From: Pomacea canaliculata
Lineage: Eukaryota; Mollusca; Gastropoda; Architaenioglossa; Ampullariidae
DNA: 64,000 nucleotides
NCBI RefSeq assembly: GCF_003073045.1
Contig: NC_037592.1
Coordinates: 13,820,384 to 13,884,383, forward strand
Direction: 5' to 3'
Below are positions 13,237 to 26,200 of the stretch, piece after piece. How positions within the stretch are numbered: the first letter of the stretch is position 1; every line of letters begins with the position of its first letter. Below the pieces are notes generated by a model that did not search any database, was not told the origin of the DNA, and saw nothing but the letters and a program-made list of their open reading frames with translations. The position numbers were made by a program, and so were the translations under genes.

Positions 13237-16200
13237 ATCACGCCGAATCTCCCGGGAAGAATGGTCTGCTTGACTCCTTCTCAGTCCTGCTGTCGCCGCT
13301 ACTCGATATCAGTCACGTGACCTGCCTTACGTTTCAATACACACAAGAACTACCTGGAACGCTTAGTGTTTACCTGGCAACAACTACATCTTTACTTTCT
13401 GTCTTGACCGAGGAGCGTAGTGATAAGAAAAGTTTTGTTAATTTTACGACTGATTTAAAAAATACCACTGGCAAGGTAAGTTTGATCCAGGTGACGCTCG
13501 TTACTATTTTAATTAAAAATTAAAAGGTCACAGAATTTAGAGCTTGTAAATTATTATTTTCGAAATAAGTATATGAAACACGATACAAAAATACTACTAC
13601 AAATCATTTAGCTGTTATATATATATATTTGAAAGAACTTAATAGTTTTTATTTCAAAAATTAGTCATCCGTATATATACATAAAGAAACACAAATACAA
13701 AAGTGCAAACACACACACACATAGCGATGAATGATAGAAAGAAAGGATAATAAACTGCAGATGTTACTAAATGTTGTAACACTGGACCACTGACGTTACT
13801 GCCAACAAACAATTTTTATCAGCTTTTATTTCGAGCTCGCAGTGCCAATATTTACGACAAAGTTCAGCTCCGTGGTGTCAAGCTGCAGTACGGATCGTGC
13901 ACTGAGCCTGGTAAGTTCATCAAACATTATTGCTCTGTGTAGCTCAATAAGTGATAATCACTTACATTTGTTACGATACAAATTATGATAAGTAAGGCTG
14001 TACTGTGGATTAGTGAATGGAATGGCGTTAATAAACAAGCAATTAATCAAGCCGCATTAACTACACTATATAAGTAAAAGTTAGGTGACACAAAACATTA
14101 ATCTTATTCATTCATACAATTTATTTCCTCATAAAGAGCTTGAATGAAAATGTACAAAGACCTTAAATAAAACTTTATTTAAAGACTGATATAAAAAGGA
14201 GATTGTAATAAAACCCAAGAAGTGTGATCCGGCTTGTATTCCAGGCCACGGGACACTGTAGCTGTATTAACATAAAATCACATTCATCATCTGTCTATCA
14301 GTTATGAAGGTGTTAAACGTTCGTCTTTTTGCTTGAAAAGGGTGATATTCTGTGTGAGGTTGGTACTACCTACAGTTCCATGCATGCTCTGCACACAATC
14401 ACCTCCTAAAACATTAAAAATTTAAAATAAATTATGTTTGGGAAACTTTTAAAATCTCGACATCATGAAAGTGGCTTTTGAAAACAAGATTCAGCAGACT
14501 GAAAGTCTTGGGTGAACAATTTTTATAGAGGGCGCCCAACGACTATTTCATGATCACACAAAAGCTTTCATCTACTATTCACCTGTTTGTAATTCGTCTA
14601 CCTTTTTTAATCTCTCCTGCCTATTTATTGATAAAGACAGAATGTACTTACAGAGGTGAGCTTAAAATATAATATTAATCATAATAATCCGTTCTGAAGA
14701 TTATATGATTCATATTTTTCATATGATAGTTCATATTATCATTTAAAAATATCTCAGTTTTGCTTCAGCATATCAGGATAAGATATGCTTAATTTAGCAA
14801 AATGTATCGTTTTAGAAATAATTCGACTGTGTCCAAACTAATCTTTAATGTTTTCATTTATCTGACATTATACCCTACATTTTATACAGCCCTTTATTAA
14901 GTTATAATCTCCTAGGGCACAACTTATCAAAACCCTCATACACAATAGTGTGTTGATGATTATAGGACTCTTCAACCATTTACCACTATAACAGTATTGT
15001 GTATCTGAAGAATAAACTTTTCACATCCTCATTTATTTATTTATTAGTAACATCAGAGCTTCATTTCGCAGCATGCTCGTTTGGAAGTGACTATGAGCCT
15101 TCCAATTGTAGTTGGAGTCTGAACAACTGGGACATAACCTTTCACCTTACAGCTCCACCTGAAACCATCAACGCTGCTACAAGAGGTAATACAGTGCATC
15201 CGCTGTGTACTAAGAAAATAACTTTTGAGGGGATGATTGTTTTGTAAAAGTAACTACTACAGTACAGATATCAAAGGACATACCGATAATTTATGTGACT
15301 ACAAACCCATGAACAGGTTGATAGCAATAAATATGTGTGGACTTTGCAGGATATTTCGCACATGTCGTCAACACAGCTCTCACAGGTACGATGACCACAA
15401 GCTTAGTTCAGCCAACAGGAGCCCACAAAGGATGTCTAGAATTTAGTTTTATTCTTTATGGCCCTGATTTGAGACTGCTCGTGTTGATTCTAAGTTTGGA
15501 TGGAAATCGGAGAGAGTTGTGGGCAGTGTCTTCAAATATGTCAACTATCTCATACACCTGGCAGCAAGCACGAGTGCCAGTGACATCCCCAACTGCATTT
15601 ACAGTGAGCATCATTTTTTTTTGTCCTTCTATTCATATTAATAACTTTTCTAAATTTACTTAAACTTTAATTTAAGTGTAAAAAGCAGCTTTAATGAAAG
15701 GATTTAGCCAGTTATTCGTTACAGTGAATGTCCATTTATTCCATGGATAAGCCAGAAATTGTGAGTTTAGTTTATTCCTTGTTACTCCTCGAGGAGCATA
15801 GGGCTGCAAGGAGCTCGTGAACTGTAAAGAAAATCCAAATCATACTGAAAATCTTCACTGTATAAGATTAAACAGTTCAATTGTCAATAAATTCAGCGTC
15901 AGCTTCGCGTCTCCCTCACTCATTATTTTCGTTTAATTAAGGAATTTTAACACTCTGACCCTTTGATAAAGCTCTTTGTGGTTTTTTTTTAAAATTTAAG
16001 AAACGAAAGCCTTTATGTTAAACATAAAGCACCAGTCTCACCCAGCATTTGACTTATTCACAGAAACGTTTTTTCTCTTTGGCAACTAAAAGTAGTTGCT
16101 TATTTGCTTATCGCTATTTCCGATGCTTAGATAATTCTCGATGAAAAACAAGTTCCCAGAAATTACATATACATTACTATACATTTGGCACGATATTCTC

Positions 16201-18503
16201 AACATTTATTGTTTTATTTTATTTGAATTTTATAACTTATTGTTTTTAATTGTTTCTTGCGGTTTGTTATTCAGGTGATCTTTGAAAACTATCCCGCTTA
16301 CAGCAACTCTGGTTTCATTGCCGTCGACTCTGTTAAATACACAATAATGAAAGAATGTTTTGTCGAACCATGGGACGCTCATATATCTAGCGATAACGTC
16401 ATCTCATCGTCGTTGTCGTTGTCGTTGTCGAGTTCCACACAAACAATGCCAGAAACAATCAGTTCAGTTTTGGGGTTAAAAATTTCTAAACTGGAAGCCA
16501 ACACTACATTTCTCTCATCAACGTGGCCTCGTTCTGAGGACGATACAACAGGTTCCCAAGCGGCAACGTTTTCACAGTCAAACAATGATCGTAAGCAAAA
16601 CTATAATTTGATTTTAGCATTACTTCTCTTGTTCTCCCCCTCCACCAATAAAAAAGTGGTATACCAACGGTATGTGAGCTGTCTGGAGCGCACTCGAGCT
16701 GTTTTATGTGTGATCCATCATACATGTCTCACCTGTGGACAGGATCACTGACCGCAGTATAGGGTAACGGAAGGTAAGGCAGTGACGGATAGGAGACGGA
16801 CACCACTGTAACAGAAAGGTGGCCATGAGATTCATGTAGTCTTTATGACAGGACAAAGATTGCGTGAAAACTGTTATAGTTTGTTGGTCTGTCTGCTCAT
16901 TCCTTTATCCCTTATCTTTATTATTTCTTTTCATAACTGCTAGGGTTTATCTTTATTGTTGAGGTACGTACGGAACTTTATACACAGATTTTTTTTCTTA
17001 GATTTAAAGCGTTGCAAACACAAACTAGTCAACTACAGATAAGTATGAGAACTCGGAGCAAAATCTCAGTGACGGCTCCCATACACTTACCATCAACTAG
17101 CCTTAAGATACTTTGTAATGGTACTTGATTTGTTAGAAACAGAAATAAATGAAATGTATATTAGCTGTGAAAATTATGAATATAACTCTACATCTGCATA
17201 AATATAAATCGTATCAAGATGAAATTGTAGCAGGCTAATCCAAACATTATTTCCTGTCACAGAGAAGACGCCAGTGATTGTTGGTGCTGTAGTGGCGGTG
17301 GTCATCGTCATCGTCTGCATAGTCGCTCTCATCATCATCGTCATCAGAAAGAGACGCAAAAAGCACCAGGGATGGTAGGTATCTTTCAGGAGGTCATCTG
17401 TATAACAGTTACAGCAGGCCTGTATGATTGTGAAATGTGGGGTTGCAGCCTCTGAGACCTTGGTACAAATGTACAATGTGTTTTCAGACTACAACGCATG
17501 CTTGGGGTGAAGAATGAGAAGGACATGATTAATGGTAGTTATTGTGTTGCACTAGATGCTATGCATGGGAGAGATGCTTTTTGTGTACATATTATGTTCA
17601 CTTTTTTATACTCTTCAAGGAGTAAATGACTAAAATCAGTGTCAACATTGCTAGTGTTAATCTCTAGGCACAAAAGTTCACGAATCTTTGATATACTCAA
17701 AGTAGGAGCACTGCACACTTGTTTGACTAGTCATTATTGTAAAATTAGTTTGTAGGAAACCATACATAACATGTATAATTACCTAGCTTTGTCATGAGAA
17801 ATGGCAAATTCTAAACATAATATTTTGTTTCAGGAAAAGCACGAGTGATGACACACCAGTTGCTGGGATTGTGAATGACCTGCATAATGACAGTGATGAT
17901 CCTCTGTCCAGTACGACCCTGGTGGATATAAAGGACACGCTGGTCTTCTCAAAACCTGATGTTGACCCCTGTGATGTCGCAGACGATGGGCTACCGGGGT
18001 CAACACGCTCTGCTGTCATCGACAACTGTGGACACATACCTAGCCCTGAAGATAAAGCAGGATCATGTTCCAGCTCACAACACAGCCACAAGCAAAGTAA
18101 AGAACCATCAGAAATATACTCACAAGTTCACAACAAGAAAAAGGAAACAGTAGACGTATACTCACAAATTCACAAAAAAATCAAGGAAACTGGAAATAAA
18201 AGTCTAGAGCAAAGCAGTGAAGCTGAAGGTTTTGTCAGTCCATTGCACACTCCCAAGATCTTCGAGCTCTCCGACCCACAGAGACCTTTGGCCATGGCAA
18301 ATACAGAAGATGAACAAGAATACAATGCCCTTAACTTTGAACAGCACAGGCAAGTCGGGAGGAGCAGTTCACCAAGGGAGGATAGTAGACAGACCTATGA
18401 CCACATCCAGGGCGATGTTGTGAACGACTGCCCCAAGGTTGAAGACAAGAGACAGGCTGCTAACATGGTGGTTGACACTGAGTACGACCACCTTGGCACA
18501 TGA
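13237..18503 (+). CDS. Gene A: MAM-domain single-pass receptor with tyrosine-rich tail (5' incomplete)
   Basis: Exons with continuous phase: 13237-13475, 13823-13910 (MAM-1 body), 15072-15185, 15350-15603, 16275-16590 (MAM-2 then stalk), 17263-17374 (transmembrane), 17834-18503 (tail, TGA). They give about 596 residues. MAM features seen: LTFQYTQELPGTLSVYL, CSWSLNNWDIT, GCLEFSF, SLDGNRRELW, TWQQARVPV, VIFENYPAY, FIAVDSV. The stalk has a (TCG TTG)n-encoded Ser-Leu run. The helix is PVIVGAVVAVVIVIVC plus about ten more hydrophobic residues, then RKRRKKH. No signal-peptide exon or exon 2 equivalent is recognised upstream, and the exon 3 equivalent at 12676-12771 is out of frame. The gene is therefore 5' truncated or starts from an exon I cannot recognise. 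Cysteines conserved in B and C are missing: AESPG for AECPG, and both Cys of the ILCGPD/TDCLKTW pair. Confidence 0.75.
17263..17374 (+). CDS. Gene A transmembrane exon
   Basis: A 112-nt exon, phase 1 in and phase 2 out, encodes a roughly 25-residue Val/Ile-rich helix followed by the basic stop-transfer RKRRKKH. It is homologous to 43177-43288 of gene C. No equivalent is found downstream of genes B or D. Confidence 0.85.
17834..18503 (+). CDS. Gene A cytoplasmic tail exon with SH2-docking-type tyrosine motifs
   Basis: A single terminal exon encodes about 222 residues. It contains tandem motifs EIYSQVHNKKKE and DVYSQIHKKIKE, then EYNALNF, TYDHIQGDV and a C-terminal TEYDHLGT. All are Yxx(I/V/L) motifs of the kind bound by SH2 domains; TEYDHL resembles the ITSM/ITIM layout. 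The PGSTRSA segment and the order of motifs match gene C. An AATAAA lies 65 nt after the stop. The function (inhibitory signalling, adaptor docking or endocytosis) is inferred from motif type only. Confidence 0.85.
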
Positions 18504-18567
18504 GACCATGAACATGGTTGAAGGATGCGCACTCTAATTTCAACTGGGTGATTATTTTCTTACGGAA

Positions 18568-18573
18568 AATAAA
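18568..18573 (+). terminator. Poly(A) signal of gene A
   Basis: AATAAA 65 nt past the TGA at 18501-18503, the first consensus hexamer downstream. Confidence 0.6.
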
Positions 18574-18701
18574 CTGTCAGCTTTGTAAATCATTGTGAGG
18601 GATATATATATATAGAATGAATCGTCTTAGATATATCACGTACGCTTTTTGAAATGGTGATGTGTGATGATGTGTGATGATGTGTGATGTACCTCCTCAG
18701 T

Positions 18702-19013
18702 GTAATGACCAGGCCTGACGAGAGAGGGGGACAGGGGGGATGGTGTACCCGGGCCCGCGGTTGTCAAGGGGGCCCGGCCTTGGTCAGTGGATTTTTTGTC
18801 CTTCTTCTCCTTTTCTTTTTCTTTTAAAGAAAGGTCTTAGGACAGAACACCCAAGCATTACACATGCAGAAGTTGAGTTTGAGTGTAGATATTGAGATTC
18901 GAATTGTAAACATACATTATATACTGGGCAAATAATTTACGATTACAAGTACAAGGGGCCCGGAGAGGTCTGTCCCGGGGCCCGGGCTGGCTCTCGGCGG
19001 CCCTGGTAATGAC
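18702..19013. mobile_element. hAT-type MITE with 8-bp target duplication
   Basis: The element is 18710-19005 (296 bp). Both flanks carry the direct repeat GTAATGAC (18702-18709 and 19006-19013). Ends are inverted: it starts CAGGCCTGACGAGAG and ends CTCTCGGCGGCCCTG. An 8-bp target duplication and CAG...CTG ends are typical of the hAT superfamily. There is no transposase frame, so it is non-autonomous. It sits just downstream of the gene A poly(A) signal. Confidence 0.85.
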
Positions 19014-20286
19014 CTTCATTAAATACTTTCAAGTTTTTTCGTATTGTCTGATACAGAATGTTCTTCACCACAGCTGTAACATTTCTGAATTCTACACTCT
19101 ACTGTTTTCTTATTTTATTTATTTCTTCTTCTTTTTCGATGGATGGACGCCTTTCCGGTACGACAGGTCGAGTGGTTAGATATTCTGATATTGTGAGAAC
19201 CAATCCTGGTATTATTATACATACACAAAACTTTGTACTACCTTCCAAGATGCATACTCATGATACCTCCATATCGCACTTGATCATTGGATCTTCATCG
19301 TATATACGTACCACTAGGTCTCCTATTTATTTGTTATTAATAAGGAGTCTGTTAAATAGTTCGACGTTAGGTTTTCGTAATACCACAATAAACGACCATA
19401 ACGTTTTAAGAAAACACTCCCAGTAATTTTTAACGCTGAGGTGCAGAAAGCAGGTGTGCAGTCAGTACACTGGTAGACGTACATTGTAGTACTACATCTA
19501 TGTGTAAGATCATGTTGCTGCTAGAAACAAGCCTCCGTCTCCTTGACTGGGCCGTTGGCCTCATCTTCATCCTCGTGTGACTGCCTGCCATCTGTGACTC
19601 TGAGGTGGGACCTTCTGGACTTTCGCTACTTAAAGGCCATTTCTGCTTTTGTAGGACCTTGAAAGGCAATCTCTGCTTAGGACTTTAAACTGGGGCTATA
19701 CATACTGTAAGGCCTTAGCTATCAACAGCTCGAGAAAGTGAACTAGCACACGTAAGTAGTCCAACCGAAAGCAACATGCGATTTTGCCAAAATTTCATAA
19801 AGTTTTCTATGAAGATTGTTATTTTTTGTGTCGGCGAGGCTTTGAATGGTGCAAAAGAAAAAACAAACTATTTGAAAATGAAAGAGTGGAGTAATCACAG
19901 GAAAAATTTAGGACATTTTTTTTACAGATTTTTCCGTTTCTCCATACAGTAGGTGACTGGCACGTAACCTCTTCTTGTCTGTGTATGCGTGTGCGCTAAG
20001 CACTCATTCAATTTTTTCCATGAATAGCATACACATAGCTACACCCTTCAAACCACACACACACTCTTTCTCTCGCTTTCTGTGTTTTGTAGTCGATGTT
20101 TGACGTAAAGGTAAACTACTTCCCTGTGTTCACCCCGCAAGGGAAATCTGTTTTTATGCAGGTCGCCTACACAGCGGGAATTCTCTCACGGTGGGGCTGG
20201 AGTTATCCAAAGTATAGATTAATATCGCACTTTGCTTTAACCCTGACGATCGTATTCTAAGCTGAGAGCCCTCTCAGGACCTTCAG
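19014..20286. other. A-B intergenic; no supported gene
   Basis: The longest open frame (19058-19426, +) is 122 codons with a hydrophobic start but no recognisable domain, paralog or splice context, so it is not called. CA/CT-rich simple sequence lies near 20050-20090. Confidence 0.5.
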
Positions 20287-23200
20287 ATGGCGACGTATGG
20301 TGACGTATCAAGGTGTCAGTGGCTGTTCTTGGTATCTTTGATTGTGGACGTACCTGGAGCCTTGTCACAAAGGTAAGACATCTTTCTTGATCCTGAGGAC
20401 AACAAAAGAGAAATCAAACTAAATGATATCCCACCATCGTTGGCCAACCTTGACTTTAAGAATGGAATTCGTTTAGAGAATGTAACCTCCTGTAAGGTCA
20501 GATAAGCCAATAACATGACGCGACTTCTGTCTGATTTGGGGGAGTGAATAGTGTGAACAGCCAAACACGATCACTAAGTTCACAAACCGTGACCTGAATC
20601 GTTTTGTCTGCTCACTACACTACAGCAGCTCCCATAAAACACGGATGTGTAGTATGTCTCTGGACTGTTGGCTGTGTGCCGAGACCAACTCCGCCTCTCT
20701 CTCACGAAGTTGTAGCCTGTCAAGTCTCGGCAAACTATTTAACAGTGAACCGTGATAAAATCCTTAAAACATACTTGCAATAAATATGTCACTTATTTAC
20801 TGTTTTTTTCGGGGGGAGGGATGAATGGGGGATTTTGAATGTTGACGTAGGGAAGGGGGAAGCAATATATATATATACGTCTGTGTAAAATAGTCAAGCT
20901 AACAGTACTTATTTTGATTGGACATTAGTAAAAGAGTATACTACTGCAATTATCCTTAGGATTTCCTGAATGAGTACAAACTCATCTGAGTGTCCAAGAG
21001 AACACTCAATAACAGCGCATTGTGTCCTGGTCTGTTTTCTTTTCTTTTTAAACCAATGATTGTAGTTTCTCTTCGAATTCAGTGCAAGCAGACGATGTTA
21101 TTTTTAGAAATACTTTCATTTCGGCATTTCCTGTTTTCTCGAAAAATCCAGGTGTGATTAAGAGAAAAACATTAACATAATATTTCTCGTGTATCTTTAT
21201 CATAAAATATTCTATGCACTAGAGACTTTCGCGGAGCCCTCGTCTTGTCCTTTAAAGTGCATCGGAAACCCAAACTAGCTTTATATGAAAGATGTAGTCA
21301 CTTAGAACACTGAAGCCTAAGAATGAAGTAAGAGACATTAACGACAAACACGCTGATCACAACGCCCAAGGTAAAGACCCTCAGTACTTGAAGATACAAT
21401 GTCCTTTAAATTCCTGCTTTAAGTGTCTACAGGCTACAATGCGTAGTGACTACAGTCAACTGACAGGATATAGAAATACATTGAAGACAGTTACAGTACG
21501 GAAATAGCTGTTAATAGTCAGAACATTTTTTAAGAAGAATTTTTCTATTTATGTTTGTACTGCAATGTTTATTATTTATTAATCTCTTATCATCATTCCT
21601 TTCAATGCTGCAGCGAGTGAAAAATGCTGTGACTAACCTCATTTAATTTTCTGCAAACTTCAATGTCAGGGCTGAGTTTCACGCTAGTCACACTTGAAAT
21701 CAAACTTTTTTCAACTTAACTTGGCTTGTATACAAGTAAGGTATTATTTTCAAGCAAGCTGACTATTCAGACTACTGGTTAAGTTGATTTGAAGCCTCAG
21801 CAAAATATATTTAAAATGAAACCTTCAGCGCTTTAGAAAGACATGTCCATTCAGGAGATAAAATGTATTTCGGGTACATCCGGACTGACGTGTCAACAGG
21901 AAGTTAAATTCTTCCTTGTCCCCGTGTTCTGTTGAAAACTGTGGGAAATCCCCAGCCACAGGTGAGCGTTGCTATGTGGAGGTGGACGTAAACAAGGTGG
22001 CAGATTATCAGCAACTATATTTTCTATGAGGAGGGGAGACTTGTATTAAGAATTAATTTAAGGCCTAAAATTCTCCCTAAGGATTTACGTGTTGGGCTTT
22101 GTTGAAAGATTGAGAAAACGCAAACACATCATTGTAATGTAAATATAACACGAATAGTGTATGAAAACACTGTTTACCGGCTGAAGGCAGTACGGCGATA
22201 AACTTTGCGGTTTTCTGGACTTTCCAAAGGCACGAAAATGAAGATCTGCTGTGAAAAACGAAAAATAATTGTCTAGAATAACTTGTACACACTATTATTA
22301 TGGTCTGTCAGTTTTACTAGAAAACAGTTTTGCTGTTTTTGGTGGCGGTATTGGTGATGATGATATAATATTTGTCAAGCTGTGATTTTTCACTGTGGGC
22401 AAATGGAGTGATGATATTGTTGATGGAGTGGGGGAGAGGCGGTCATCTAAAAGGAAAATCTTGGGACGTTTGTTGTACAACAATGACGTCAGAGAGTAAA
22501 AGCCCACGTGCAGTCTGGTCTAGCTAACACCATTTGTTCTGCCTATCACCGAAGTGTGCTGGCCATAAGTTGGGGCCACAACCCCTGGAGCCCGCAATAA
22601 AGTGAAATTTGGGCTCAACGGATTGTGAGGGGTTATATATTTGATACGAATTCCAGTCCTGATCTTTGACTTGGCACAGGGAAAGACAATAAGATGAATA
22701 TCGCATAACAGGTATAGTTTTTACAGAAAGTAGTGGCCCCTCTCGTTTGCATTCACGACTATGTACGGCAACCCACTAGTCACTAGGTCTTTTAGACATC
22801 GTCTAGAGTATGCTTAGACATTTAACTAAAAATTATGCTTTAGTTTACAAATGTCTTGTCTTTTTTGTAATTTTATTTCTTTTCCATCAGACCCTGCACA
22901 GATGCTAATGGTTTCACTGAAGCAAGTAGTTACTTCTTCGAGAATTACACTACAGGTAGGAACCTTCCAACATTAGTGCTAGTTTATTACAAATCACTTT
23001 TTTAGCACACTAGCACAAATTTATACTAACAACGAGAAGACATAAGCATTACACATGTTTTACTACTACTACTACTACTACTAAAACATACTTGTAAGGA
23101 GCATGCTTTTGGCGCTTAAGAGATGAAAGAGTGACGGAATAATAAACCTGATTAGAATCACATTTTTTAAAGACCCTTTCAAAAATTTATACTGACAACG

Positions 23201-26200
23201 AGAGGACATAAACATTGCAAATTTCGATTTTAATGCTAATACGAATACGAATAAAAAACAAATATCGAAAACTCCAAAAGGAACCAGGTAACCAGAACTA
23301 AGAATATTGTGATTCTGCACAAGAAGACGAGTAGGGACGTGGCAATAAGCACAAAGAGAGAGAGGGGGTGAAAAAGGACTTTGTGTGGACTGTTGTTAGG
23401 AGTAATGCTCAAGGAATAGGTGTATTTTCAGTGCAGATTTGAAGGATTCAATTATGGGTAGGTGGTGGATATGGAAAGTTAGAGAATTTAATTGTTTTGA
23501 TGCAGAAAACCTAAAACTCCTGTGACCGCATGTTGTTCTGGTGACAGGAATAGGATACGGTCATCAGATGAAGAGCCTAATTGTCTAGGAGACGTAGAGG
23601 AAGAAAGGTTAAGAAAAATAGTCAATATAAGTGCCAGCAAAGAAATTAAATCAAAATCCAGACAGTTTGTACTGGATGCGAGAACGGATGAGAAGCCAGT
23701 GCAGGAAAAGGAGGAGAGGGGTGGTGCGGTCCCGTTTCCTAGCACTAAGCACCATCAGCTGAGTTTTATACTTTCTGAAGTTTATGGATAAGGTGTGAGG
23801 GACAGCCTGCGAGTTTGAGATCCATAATAGTAACATAAGATATAAGGAATGCATTATAGTATGTTATAGCAATATTAGATCACTATAAGTGTTACATTAA
23901 TGTTTTATTACAATTATTTATTCATCATGATCAGTGATCTCTGAGAGGACAAAGATGAATTATTTTTAAAAGCCTTGTGATTCATGGCTATCTGCTTTAA
24001 GTACATCATCTCTTATCTTATTAACAGTTGAAACCCTGTTCTCTCTAACCACACGTTGCATTCCATTACCTAAAATGAAATGTATAATAAAGTTTTACAG
24101 AATAAGCAAGAAAATATTAAAATATACACAACGTTTAGAAAAAAAAATAATTAAAAAACAAAAATGGAGTAGCAAACAATAAAAATAGGTAAAATACTCA
24201 AGCAATCGAAAGTTTTGAGACTGAAGGAAACTTGAAATGACATTGCCCGTTTCTTTGTTTTGTCCATGTAAATGAGGTGCACGTGTAAAACACTAACCCT
24301 GAACTCGCATCTCTTCTGTGTCCTTAAACATTCATCCCCGCTATTTTCCCCAAATCTGTAGACATTTGCTTTGATTTTTGGTTACCACATGTTCTGCAGA
24401 ACTAAAAGTTATAAGTATGCGCTCATTGTTTTAATGCTCACAGAGACAAAAGAAAATGTACACATTCAAAGTATATCATTTTATTATAAAACTTTTTGTT
24501 ATTTATCCTTTTAGCATAATTGTGAACTTAAGTTTAATAACCAGTACTAATTAGTATTTTTAAATAACAACACAATTTATTTTGAATGTGATTAAATATT
24601 CTGTTACTAAGTGTACCCTATGCAATATGGAGACTGTTCCTTTGGTGAGTCTCTGTGTAACTACACTCAGTTCTGTACGGACCAGGATGCGGAGAGCTGG
24701 CGACAAAATTCAGGTAATGTTTCACATTTCGTATGACAAACCTCATAGACTGGACTTAAATGTCACACAAATTATCATAAAGTACCAGGTTTAAATGATG
24801 CGTCATCGAGATATTCATTGCTAGAGCACAGCAATAATTATGATTAGACTGTAATTCTTGGATGTATGAAGTGGACAGGTCAGTACCTCTGGTTTGGTAA
24901 GTTCTCCTGCCTTCTTTGAGCAACGACTGCGCGCTCCACCGTCAGGCTTGATTGAGAGAGCTAGAAGTGTGCTACTAGAAGTGTGCTACGTGGTACTCAT
25001 TACACTACTGTGACAAGGTGAAAATCTCCCCCACTAAGTAAAACGACACTGATGGGATATTGAAGGACTGGTAGAGGTCATCTTGACAATCTTTATGGAG
25101 TCAGAAGCAGACGCAGGTCACAGGGTCTAAGTGGGGAGGAGATTAGATACCAGCCTGAGGGCTTACTCGTACGTAGATAGGTGGTCAAGACCGTCACCAG
25201 CTGTACACCTGTTTCTAGCAAGCTGAACATTCTATTCATCCTCGTTAACACGAAGGTCTGCATAGAAGCCTATCGACAATGGGTAGGATTGAGAGGTCAA
25301 CCTGGCTTAGGTCAAACGAGCGACAAGTGCCTAAGCCTTTTGGAATTTGCAAAGAGCCACAAACTGTGCATTCACCCCCTCTCCACAAGTAATCGAATGC
25401 GATGCTGTCGAGCTGTTTTAGTCCGTAAACAAATCAACTTAATACAGCAGAAAAGGCCAAAAACAAAGCCATATCAAGGACCACACAAAAACACTGACCT
25501 TAACCTTCTCTTCACGATCATTAGGTTGAAGTCGCATTAAGGATGTTGTTTCGCTAACCCTCAAATTCGCTTTATAATCACCAATATTCAAATGATGAGA
25601 TCTTTATGGCTGAAATATGCTAAAGGTAAATTTGTCGCTCTTAATATTGTGGATCTTAATGAAGACATCCTCGCTTGAAACATCAAAGGGTGTTACTTTA
25701 ACAGCTGACGAGATGGCACAGCAAGAAATGAAATAGCCCTAGGTCACAAATATCTTAGATCTCTGTGGCACATAAAGGACCTGGAAGAAAGATAAGCAGT
25801 CACAAAGAAACTTCCAACTACAAAGCAGCGAATTTAATGGTCAGGAAAGAGATAAAGGCACTTAAAGAGAACTGTATCGAGGTCCATTGCTGGACCAGAC
25901 AAGAAGAAATGGCAAGAGGTAAAAGAAAACGAAACTACTAACTATATAAGGCCCTAAACACAGGTCGACCAGAATTTCTGCCATCGACGACAGTACTGAC
26001 CACATTGTCATAGAAGTCACTTTTATAATATGATGATGGCATGAATATTTTAACTATCTGTAATTTTACAACTAAGTACAGTCGCTAATGTCCTCCATAG
26101 CAAGCAGACCACAAGCAGAGATGCTAAAAGCCTACTAGTCCTACGGGAAGAAGTCGAAAGTACCCTGGCTCTAAGAACTGTCCTAATTCAGGCCCATTCT

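Noticed and set aside
19058..19426. 122-codon plus-strand open frame with hydrophobic start
   Set aside because: No recognisable domain, no paralog elsewhere in the array, no splice or poly(A) context. Frames this long occur by chance in AT-rich sequence of this size.
23522..23791. 89-codon plus-strand frame rich in charged residues
   Set aside because: It is the antisense of a LINE reverse-transcriptase fragment. The minus-strand reading has the conserved motifs.
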